This document shows positions 1 through 5,945 of a stretch of DNA of 18,865 nucleotides, one piece after another (within the stretch, counting starts at the first letter, position 1; each line of letters starts with the position of its first letter). The stretch is taken from assembly GCA_016936695.1 (NCBI GenBank), contig JAFGXK010000192.1:1-18865 (forward strand). The letters run 5' to 3'. The translations under genes were made by a program, and so were the position numbers. This stretch comes from Bacteroidales bacterium (GTDB lineage: Bacteria; Bacteroidota; Bacteroidia; Bacteroidales; VadinHA17). The notes under the pieces are model-generated. The model did not search any database and had not been told where the DNA came from. It worked only from the letters and a program-made list of their open reading frames with translations.

Positions 1-354
1 CTCCATGGCCGCGGCTGCCGTCACTGTATGGGTGTGATCGGGAGTTGCGATAACCACTGCGTCAATATCTTTTTGCTCATCGAGCATTCTGCGGTAATCC
101 ATGTACCTTTTTGCCCCTGGATAGGTCTTAAAGACCGGGTCAGCATAAGCATAATCACAGTCACACAATGCGATGATATTCTGGCCCACCATGTTCCTCA
201 GATTGACATTTCCTTTCCCGCCAATTCCAATTCCTGCAATATTCAGCCGGTCGCTGGGAGGAATATGTCCCAGCCCGGAAACTGCAATACTGGGAACTAC
301 CGAAAAGGCAAGGCCGGTGGCACTGATGTTCTTTACAAAATCTCTACGTCTCAT
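1..354 (-). CDS. Tat-exported Gfo/Idh/MocA oxidoreductase, N-terminal part (runs off window)
   Basis: The first 118 residues are visible, and the frame stays open to base 1. The protein starts MRRRDFVKNISATG, a twin-arginine signal (RRxDFVK) followed by a hydrophobic stretch, so it is probably exported folded by Tat with its cofactor. A Rossmann dinucleotide motif, GIGIGGKG, lies at about residues 41-48, and ATPDHTH at 103-109 is the typical Gfo/Idh/MocA strand that precedes the (E)KP motif. The family uses NAD(P) to oxidise or reduce sugars, and some exported members act as glycosidases through transient oxidation (GH109 type). The catalytic C-terminal half is outside the window, so the reaction cannot be assigned. 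The gene is last in the minus-strand series after the broken sulfatase, 163 bp downstream of that remnant. The family call is firm; the substrate is unknown. Confidence 0.9.
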   Translation of the reverse strand, partial: MRRRDFVKNISATGLAFSVVPSIAVSGLGHIPPSDRLNIAGIGIGGKGNVNLRNMVGQNIIALCDCDYAYADPVFKTYPGAKRYMDYRRMLDEQKDIDAVVIATPDHTHTVTAAAAME

Positions 355-387
355 AACTTTTATTTTAAATGGATATAGTATTCTAAA

Positions 388-402
388 TAAAAATCCAAAT
401 TG
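388..402. repeat. 15-nt exact repeat, copy 1
   Basis: TAAAAATCCAAATTG occurs here and again at 3808-3822 in the same orientation. Each copy sits upstream of a minus-strand gene: this one is 34 bp from the start of the Tat-exported oxidoreductase, the other 54 bp from the sulfatase start. It could be a shared operator or promoter part. It is AT-rich, so chance is not excluded. Confidence 0.4.
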
Positions 403-412
403 ATATTTTCTG

Positions 413-492
413 AGTAGTGGTATTTTGAATAAACTGCTTTTTGATGTGGAACTAACTCAAATATAGCAATTAAATTCTATTTTACCACTACT
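413..492. repeat. Inverted repeat flanking about 60 bp in the intergenic gap
   Basis: The arms AGTAGTGGTA (413-422) and TACCACTACT (483-492) are perfect 10-bp inverted copies, with partial matching further inward (GAAT/ATTC). They bracket 60 AT-rich bases between the sulfatase remnant and the downstream oxidoreductase gene. The repeat could be a regulator site, the ends of a tiny mobile-element relic, or a structured leader. It lies 26 bp from the truncated end of the sulfatase remnant. Confidence 0.45.
458..465 (-). promoter_or_regulatory. Possible Bacteroidota -7 promoter element
   Basis: Read on the minus strand, this is TATATTTG, which matches the TAnnTTTG consensus of the main Bacteroidota sigma factor. 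It lies about 104 bp upstream of the start of the Tat-exported oxidoreductase. I see no good -33 TTTG at the usual spacing, so this is a weak call. Confidence 0.22.
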
Positions 493-517
493 TATTAAAT
501 TACAATCCTCCTGTAAA

Positions 518-951
518 TCAACACTTCCCAATAGGGGCAGTCTGATAACCGTTTTCTTTCAGGACCCGGGCAATGATAATTTCACTCTGGGGAAGCCCGC
601 CATTTGAATCAGGGAATAAAACCCGCCTGTTGTCGCTGCACATACCTGACCGAATGGGTAGTCTGCCGGTTAGTAAACCGGCGCGGCTGGGAGTGCTAAC
701 CGGTGCAGCAACATAAAAACCGGTCCACTTTTGTCCTTCCTCCGCCATTTTATCGAGGTTGGGTGTTTTAATAGTGGGATGTCCAAAGATGCCTAAACAC
801 CTTAACCGAGGTCGTCGGCAAAAATGACTATAAAGTTGGGCTTGGCGGCATTTTCATTTTTGGAGTCTGCTGCAGTTGTAGTTTGCTGCCCAGCCATACC
901 TTAGGATAGCAATCCGGCCAGCGCAATTGATTTAGTATTGGACGAATTCAT
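518..951 (-). pseudogene. Sulfatase (S1 family) remnant, N-terminal fragment
   Basis: The minus strand from 951 reads as an exported sulfatase: a signal-like start (MNSSNTKSIALAG), then KPNFIVIFADDLG with the metal-binding Asp pair, then GIFGHPTIKTPNLDKM, then the serine-type active-site motif STPSR followed by AGLLTGR, and finally NGYQTAPIGK. It carries several lesions. There is an in-frame TAA at 901-903 in the leader and another at 802-804, where TAC for the Tyr of DDLGYGD appears to have become TAA. About one base is missing near 797-798, where GAT TTA became GTTTA. The frame then stops inside the conserved GKWH motif, and the rest of a normal protein of about 450-500 residues is gone. 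The remnant begins 24 bp after the fucosidase stop, so it was probably part of that operon. Its sequence differs from the intact sulfatase at 2177-3754, so it is not a recent duplicate. Confidence 0.85.
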
Positions 952-975
952 TGTCTATTTTTTTAATCGGTTATT

Positions 976-2097
976 TTAATTTTTCAGGTTTGACAATGTT
1001 TTAATGTCTTCGGGATGTACTGAGCCATCGGGTAACGGGCCGATGTTCAGCAGTAAATTGTAATCGTTCAAAAGCGCATCCCCCAGTAATATTTTTATAT
1101 CGTCCACTTTTAAATGATGCCCGTCAATTGCTTTATTATAGCCCCAGTTTGCTCCGGCACCGGGCAGGTGTGGCTGCATGGTGTTGCACACTTCTTTGGG
1201 TTTGTTTTTATTCATTTCATAAGCTCTTTCTGCAACCGGATATTGCTGGCCTACCCTGGCACCTCCGCCTCGTTCAGGGGCCACAAAATCTTCATCTCCG
1301 TCAGCCCCCTGTTTGAATGAAATTAAGGCATGAGGCGATAGATTACGGATCAGTGCATACGTTTCTTCTATAGGGAATACGTCAGGGTTGGCATAATAAC
1401 CCATTATTGGGTCGAACCAAATGCCGGCTATTGTCGGGTATTGAGTCAGTAATTCTTTAAGCTGTGCGTGCACGTAATCCACATATTTCCGAAAATCATC
1501 CGGCTTCTTATATTTGTACTCCGGGGGTAGTACCTTATAAGCAGGACGTGCGTTTTCCCAACCTGCTTCCCTCGAATAAAACCATGGATGTTTCCAGTCG
1601 GCTGCATAAGAATAATAAAGGAAAAGACCCATTCCTTCCTTTTCGCAGGCTTTGGACAGTTCAGCCATTAAATCGCGTTTTGCCGGGGAATTGATGCTGT
1701 TAAAATCGGTTTCTTTGGTTTTGAACAGACAAAAACCATCGTGGTGCTTGCTGGTAATAGTGATGTATTTCATCCCTGCTTTTTTTGCCAGCTGCACAAT
1801 AAAATCCGCATCGAAACCGGAGGCAGTGAAGTCATTTTTTAGTTTGGCATATTCATCCAGAGGTATTGTGTCGCGGAGTTGCACCCACTCACCTTTGCCC
1901 AACTGGCTGTAAAGCCCGTAATGGATAAACATCCCGAACCGGGCGTCCTTAAACCATTGAAGATTGGCTGCACGTGCATCCTGATTGTACTGTTCCTTAT
2001 AATTTTTCAAATAAGAAGGTACCTGGCTTTGCACTGAAAAATGTCCCGACAGAAGTATTATCAGTACTGACAGAATGAAGTTTGATTTGCTTTTCAT
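976..2097 (-). CDS. Secreted GH29 alpha-L-fucosidase
   Basis: A 373-residue protein with a signal peptide (about residues 1-24, MKSKSNFILSVLIILLSG, ending near VQSQ). The GH29 barrel is clear: WFKDARFGMFIHYG (48-61), TSKHHDGF (115-122) with the paired histidines of the fucose pocket, and GIWFDP (225-230), whose Asp229 is the likely nucleophile. DEDFVAPER (268-276) carries a glutamate that could serve as acid/base, and NLLLNIGPLPDGS is at 347-359. GH29 enzymes release alpha-linked L-fucose with retention. The protein ends just after the catalytic domain, with no C-terminal beta-sandwich, so it is short for the family; the last helix may be slightly trimmed. It lies 79 bp after the sulfatase gene on the same strand, suggesting joint removal of sulfate and fucose. 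The linkage specificity cannot be read from the sequence. Confidence 0.92.
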   Translation of the reverse strand: MKSKSNFILSVLIILLSGHFSVQSQVPSYLKNYKEQYNQDARAANLQWFKDARFGMFIHYGLYSQLGKGEWVQLRDTIPLDEYAKLKNDFTASGFDADFIVQLAKKAGMKYITITSKHHDGFCLFKTKETDFNSINSPAKRDLMAELSKACEKEGMGLFLYYSYAADWKHPWFYSREAGWENARPAYKVLPPEYKYKKPDDFRKYVDYVHAQLKELLTQYPTIAGIWFDPIMGYYANPDVFPIEETYALIRNLSPHALISFKQGADGDEDFVAPERGGGARVGQQYPVAERAYEMNKNKPKEVCNTMQPHLPGAGANWGYNKAIDGHHLKVDDIKILLGDALLNDYNLLLNIGPLPDGSVHPEDIKTLSNLKN

Positions 2098-2176
2098 TTG
2101 AATGTTTTCTTAAGTTGGGTTCTAATAAATAACTTCGTTGAACTCGCAAGTTTCATATCTGAAAATCTAATTAATT

Positions 2177-3754
2177 TCAATTTGAATCCATAATCCAATC
2201 TATTTCGGGCCAGTTATCCATACCTTCATTATCTTGTTTTTTCCCTTGCGTGCTTCTTCCTAGTTCAATATACTTTGCCAGCAGTTCCTTCAACTCATTT
2301 ACTTTCCCTGGATTTTCAGCAAACAGATTATCCTCTTCCGAGGGATCGTTTTTTAAATTATATAATTGAAACCCGGGCATATTGTCAGAAATTTCATTAG
2401 CTCTGGGGTAACTCCATCCGCCTGACCCGGGCCATAAAATAAGCTTCCAATCACCCTTGCGGATAGCAAATCTGCCATCAATTGAATGATGCACGGTGGC
2501 TTCACGGATTGGACTCTTATATTCATTCCCTATCAAAACAGGCAAAAAGCTGTAACTATCCTCTGCTGCATTATCAGGTAAATCATAATTGAGTAAGTCA
2601 GCTACTGTAGCCATTAAATCAGTAGCGCAGACAATTTCATCTGATTGTGTCCCTCCCTCAACTTTATCAGGCCAGCTCAGGATAAAGGGAACCCTGTGAC
2701 CACCCTCAAAGATATCGGATTTATATCCTCTGAATATATAACTCGGATCATGTCCCACCTCTTTAAGTTCTGCAAAATTTGCCATTGGAGAACAACCATT
2801 GTCAGTGGTAAAAATTATAATTGTATTGTCAGAGATATTATTTTTCTCAATTGCTGCCATAATCCTTCCTACCACATCATCTACCTGTAATACAAAATCC
2901 CCGTAAAAGTTGGTATTACTTTTTCCCAGGAATTCTGTTGTGGGAAGAATGGGTGTGTGTGGGGCTGGTAAAGCAAAATACAGAAAGAAGGGTTGATTAT
3001 TTCGTGCTCTTTCATTAATGTATTGAACCGATTTATCTGTTATATGCGGCAACACATCAACATGGCTGAAATCCGGTGCCGTTAACCCTTTTCTCCAAAA
3101 ACCCTTTTCGTCAACACAAACAGTTGCATCAACAGGTATTGCTGTTGCCAAACCATTCTCCACATAAACATAGGGAGCCATATCGAGTGATCCGGAAAAG
3201 CCGTATGAATAGGTGAACCCCCGGTCCTGGGGACCGTTTTGAATGGGTTTACTAAAATCGACTTCAGGTTCTGATTCTGAACCCAGTTGACCTGACTGCC
3301 AGTTATCAGGCGCTGTAACATGCCAGTCCCAACCCAAATGCCACTTACCGATAAACGCTGTATGGTAATTATTTTCCTGAAGCAAATCACCAACAGTCAT
3401 CCGCCCGGATTCAATCAATGCTTTAGAATATCCGGAAAGCACCCCCCTTTTTAATTCCGTTCTCCAGTTATATCGCCCCGTTAAAATACCATACCGGGTT
3501 GGTGTGCTTACGGCCGAACTGGTGTGTGCATCAGTAAACCGGATGCCTTGAGTAGCCAGTTTATCAATATTAAGTGTATTAATTTTCGAGTTTTCGTTAT
3601 AACACGAAACATCTCCATAACCCATGTCATCTGCCAAAATATAAATGATATTTGGTTTAACTGGTTTTTCTTCTGCATGCGGTATGTTGCATCCTGCCAG
3701 AAATAATGTTGAAGCTGTGAAAGTTGAAGCCGTGAAAAATAAATTATTACTCAT
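2177..3754 (-). CDS. Serine-type S1 family sulfatase, lipoprotein
   Basis: A 525-residue sulfatase. Residues 38-49 (YILADDMGYGDV) carry the metal-binding Asp42/Asp43. STPTR (83-87) is the maturation motif with Ser83 in place of Cys, so the formylglycine would have to be made by a radical-SAM maturase (anSME) rather than by FGE; no such gene is in the window. GKWHLG is at 136-141, PAPH at 263-266, and the second metal site TTDNG at 316-320. The leader ends in LFLAGC (Cys22), a lipobox, so the protein is probably membrane-anchored. The leader is odd: it lacks a basic residue near its start and contains a 15-bp tandem duplication encoding FTAST twice (about 3709-3738). The gene is first in the leftward series with the GH29 fucosidase. 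The family is certain; the subfamily and the sulfate position are not. Confidence 0.93.
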   Translation of the reverse strand: MSNNLFFTASTFTASTLFLAGCNIPHAEEKPVKPNIIYILADDMGYGDVSCYNENSKINTLNIDKLATQGIRFTDAHTSSAVSTPTRYGILTGRYNWRTELKRGVLSGYSKALIESGRMTVGDLLQENNYHTAFIGKWHLGWDWHVTAPDNWQSGQLGSESEPEVDFSKPIQNGPQDRGFTYSYGFSGSLDMAPYVYVENGLATAIPVDATVCVDEKGFWRKGLTAPDFSHVDVLPHITDKSVQYINERARNNQPFFLYFALPAPHTPILPTTEFLGKSNTNFYGDFVLQVDDVVGRIMAAIEKNNISDNTIIIFTTDNGCSPMANFAELKEVGHDPSYIFRGYKSDIFEGGHRVPFILSWPDKVEGGTQSDEIVCATDLMATVADLLNYDLPDNAAEDSYSFLPVLIGNEYKSPIREATVHHSIDGRFAIRKGDWKLILWPGSGGWSYPRANEISDNMPGFQLYNLKNDPSEEDNLFAENPGKVNELKELLAKYIELGRSTQGKKQDNEGMDNWPEIDWIMDSN

Positions 3755-3807
3755 GTTTGTTTGTAATTTTGTATCATGTGGGGCTCAAATAACTCTTTTT
3801 TTCAACT

Positions 3808-3822
3808 TAAAAATCCAAATTG
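3808..3822. repeat. 15-nt exact repeat, copy 2
   Basis: TAAAAATCCAAATTG, identical to 388-402. Read toward the sulfatase it gives CAATTTGGATTTTTA, which contains a TTTG that could act as a -33 element. About 22 bases further is TTATTTG, a poor -7 match. It may be a shared regulatory element of the two minus-strand genes or a promoter part. Confidence 0.4.
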
Positions 3823-3941
3823 CAATCTTTGGGAAAATGGAACGTGCCTAGCCCACAAACCCGAATACTTTGTAATACTACTTCTTGTAAATAAATGTCT
3901 TACATCTATTGATTGCCGATTAATTTTTTCTTTGTATTTTT

Positions 3942-3961
3942 CAATCGCCAGCTGGCGGTTG
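3942..3961. promoter_or_regulatory. GC-rich palindrome, candidate operator or intergenic repeat
   Basis: CAATCGCCAGCTGGCGGTTG contains a perfect 12-bp palindrome (CGCCAGCTGGCG, 3946-3957). It extends to 20 bp with one mismatched pair, a T and a G that would still pair as a wobble in RNA. It lies 105 bp before the oxidoreductase start and 187 bp before the sulfatase start, and stands out from AT-rich surroundings. It could be an operator serving both directions, or one unit of a short dispersed intergenic repeat. Position favours regulation, but no regulator gene is in the window. Confidence 0.4.
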
Positions 3962-4066
3962 TCTTTTGTCGAGACTTTATTTTGTAACGACAAGAAGATA
4001 AACAATTAACATAACTTTTTCTAATTTCAAATTTACTTTTTAAAATAATACGTAAAATTTAGGCGT

Positions 4067-5098
4067 ATGAAAAAACTGAAATTTGCCGTTCTCGGTTGCG
4101 GATTCTGGTCGCAGTTCCAGCTAGGTGGCTGGAAGGAACTGCACGAGGCGGAATGTGTAGCTCTTTACAACCGCACCTTGTCAAAAGCCGATGACCTGGC
4201 CCGACGATTTGGAATTCATCATACTTACAACGATGCTGAAGTGATGATGGAAAAAGAAGAACTTGATTTCGTTGATATTATCACTGATGTGGATACACAT
4301 CCAAAGTTTGTAGAACTGGCTGCAAAATACAAGAAGCATGTTATATGCCAGAAACCTATGGCTCCGTCATTTGCGATCGCTAAAAGAATGATGCAGGTTA
4401 CCCGTGAGGCAGGTGTCAGATTCTATGTTCACGAGAATTACAGGTGGCAGCCTCAGATTAGAAGGATGAAGCAAATCATCGATTCAGGCATAATTGGAAA
4501 ACCCTTTCGCTGCAATTCACTATGGAACACTGCTTTCCCACTGTTTGAAACACAACCTTTTCTGGCTGACCTTAAGCAGTTTGCTCTTACTGATCAGGGG
4601 TCGCATCAGTTTGATGTTCTGAGATATCTGTTTGGAGAAGCTGAAACAATTTTCACTCAGAAACAAACGGTCAATCCGGCAATTAAAGGGGAGGATGTGG
4701 CTACTTCCATGATGAGAATGAAAAACGGGATGGTCTGCATTCAGCAGATTTCCTTCAGTTCGCAACTTGAAAAAGAGGTCTTTCCCCAGGTACTCCTTAT
4801 TGTGGAAGGCGACAAGGGAAGTGTAAGACTCGATCCCGGTTATAATTTTGCAATTACATCCGGCAATAATACAACCTATGAAAAGTTGACTATGCAAAAA
4901 TACGACTGGCAGACAGAACGACTTGAACCCGAACCTCCAGCTATTGTTGAATGTAACAACGATATACTTCAGGATCTGCTTGGTAATAGAAAAGCAGAAA
5001 CAAGCGCAGAAGATAATTTTAAAACTGTCAGTCTGGTGTGGGCTGCATATGAATCGGCCAATAGCGGGAAAAATGTCGTAATAGAGGATATGGTTTAA
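4067..5098 (+). CDS. Gfo/Idh/MocA family sugar dehydrogenase, cytoplasmic
   Basis: A 343-residue protein without a signal peptide. The N-terminal Rossmann fold starts at once with KFAVLGCGFWS (5-14). CQKPMAP (94-100) is the family's KP motif with the active-site lysine (Lys96), Gln replacing the more usual Glu before it. DQGSHQFD (176-183) gives the usual Asp and His of the active site in the C-terminal alpha/beta domain. The length is typical. The family oxidises a sugar or sugar-derived hydroxyl with NAD(P)+. It is the first gene of a three-gene operon: 19 bp separate it from the PGDH_C-type gene, which overlaps the GH92 gene. This suggests it oxidises a sugar freed by the mannosidase or by the other glycosidases. 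D-apiose dehydrogenase (ApsD) belongs to this superfamily and works upstream of an ApnO enzyme, which resembles the next gene, but the exact substrate is unknown. No clear Shine-Dalgarno sequence is seen, which is usual in this phylum. Confidence 0.9.
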   Translation: MKKLKFAVLGCGFWSQFQLGGWKELHEAECVALYNRTLSKADDLARRFGIHHTYNDAEVMMEKEELDFVDIITDVDTHPKFVELAAKYKKHVICQKPMAPSFAIAKRMMQVTREAGVRFYVHENYRWQPQIRRMKQIIDSGIIGKPFRCNSLWNTAFPLFETQPFLADLKQFALTDQGSHQFDVLRYLFGEAETIFTQKQTVNPAIKGEDVATSMMRMKNGMVCIQQISFSSQLEKEVFPQVLLIVEGDKGSVRLDPGYNFAITSGNNTTYEKLTMQKYDWQTERLEPEPPAIVECNNDILQDLLGNRKAETSAEDNFKTVSLVWAAYESANSGKNVVIEDMV

Positions 5099-5117
5099 TT
5101 CATTTAAGTCGAAAAAT

Positions 5118-5945
5118 ATGTTGAAAGTTGTATTGACAGGGGCAGGCGGTAAGATGGGACTGCGCCTCACGCGTAACCTCAAGGATTCAGAATATGGAAT
5201 GTCGTATCTTGAAGTGAATCATGCAGGCATTGAAAGACTGAAAGAGATGGGCATTGAAGTTTCATCTGCCGGTGAATGCATCCCTTCAGCCGATATTGTG
5301 ATACTTGCTGTTCCTGATGTGGCTCTTGAGAGCGTTACTGCAAGCATAATTCCGGTCATGAAGAGCGGAGCCCTTGCTGTCACCCTCGATCCGGCAGCAG
5401 CCCTGGCAGGTAAACTTTATCCCAGGAAGAACATTTCATATTTCATTACACATCCCTGCCATCCTTCCATATTCAACTGGGAACCGGAAAAAGATAAGAT
5501 GAAGGACCATTTCGGAGGCAATTTGGCAAAACAGGCTATAGTATGTTCTCTGCTTCAGGGTTCTGAAGAGGATTATGCCCTGGGAGAAGCCCTTGCAAGA
5601 AGGTTTTATGCACCTGTCTGGAAAGCTCACCGTATAACCACTGAACAAATGGGATTGCTCGAGCCGGCTCTTGTTGAGACATTAGCCTCAACATGCATCT
5701 ATGTTATCAGGGAAGGACTAAATGAGGTTGTAAAACGGGGAGTACCTGCAGAAGCCGCAAGGGATTTCCTGCTTGGCCACCTCAGGATACAGCTGGCCGT
5801 CCTGTTCAACGAGCTGCCCGGCGCAGTGTTCTCGGATGCTGCCAACAAAGCACTTCAGAGAGGACTGAAAGAGTTTATCAGGGACGACTGGAAGAAAGTC
5901 TTCGAACCGGAAAATGTCAGGGACCAGATCATTTCAATAACATGA
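5118..5945 (+). CDS. Rossmann/PGDH_C-domain dehydrogenase, D-apionate oxidoisomerase-like
   Basis: A 275-residue cytoplasmic protein. It opens with VVLTGAGGKMG (4-14), a dinucleotide-binding loop, followed by a strand ending ADIVILAVPDVAL (58-70), as in 6-phosphogluconate and beta-hydroxyacid dehydrogenases. THPCHPSIFNWE (111-122) is a distinctive His-Cys-His segment, probably at the active site, and the C-terminal half is helical (QMGLLEPALVET, 177-188). The pattern fits the PGDH_C group that, from memory, includes D-apionate oxidoisomerase (ApnO), which couples oxidation to a carbon-skeleton rearrangement. The match is to the fold and group; ApnO activity is an inference. It is translated in series with its neighbours: 19 bp after the dehydrogenase, with its stop overlapping the GH92 start in ATGA. 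An acid-sugar substrate made by the preceding dehydrogenase is plausible. No lactonase or decarboxylase is present to complete an apiose pathway. Confidence 0.75.
   Translation: MLKVVLTGAGGKMGLRLTRNLKDSEYGMSYLEVNHAGIERLKEMGIEVSSAGECIPSADIVILAVPDVALESVTASIIPVMKSGALAVTLDPAAALAGKLYPRKNISYFITHPCHPSIFNWEPEKDKMKDHFGGNLAKQAIVCSLLQGSEEDYALGEALARRFYAPVWKAHRITTEQMGLLEPALVETLASTCIYVIREGLNEVVKRGVPAEAARDFLLGHLRIQLAVLFNELPGAVFSDAANKALQRGLKEFIRDDWKKVFEPENVRDQIISIT

Larger units (their letters stand above)
3755..4066. other. Divergent intergenic region, 312 bp
   Basis: An AT-rich region between the minus-strand sulfatase and the plus-strand oxidoreductase operon. It should hold both promoters, but no clear pair of TTTG and TAnnTTTG elements is visible on either strand. 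It contains the second copy of the 15-nt repeat (3808-3822) and a GC-rich 20-bp palindrome (3942-3961). A 67-codon minus-strand open frame crosses it (4005-3802), but it has no recognisable domain or start signal, and I do not call it a gene. Confidence 0.6.

Noticed and set aside
28..378. Plus-strand open frame at the left edge
   Set aside because: The minus strand of the same bases encodes a clear Tat-exported Gfo/Idh/MocA protein, so the plus frame is a shadow.
518..3754. Sulfatase remnant as a recent duplicate of the intact sulfatase
   Set aside because: Apart from family motifs, the sequences differ around the active site (VSTPSRAGLLTGRLPIRSGM against VSTPTRYGILTGRYNWRTEL), so they belong to different subfamilies.
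3866..3872. TACTTTG as a -7 promoter element on the plus strand
   Set aside because: It is one base short of TAnnTTTG, has no partner -33 element, and lies about 195 bp from the gene it would serve.
3802..4005. 67-codon minus-strand frame in the divergent intergenic region
   Set aside because: It has no domain and no ribosome-binding context, and it includes the palindrome and low-complexity AT-rich stretches. A chance frame is more likely.
4520..5182. Minus-strand open frame (220 codons) across the end of the dehydrogenase and start of the PGDH_C-type gene
   Set aside because: It is antisense to two well-supported genes and shows no domain, signal or promoter.
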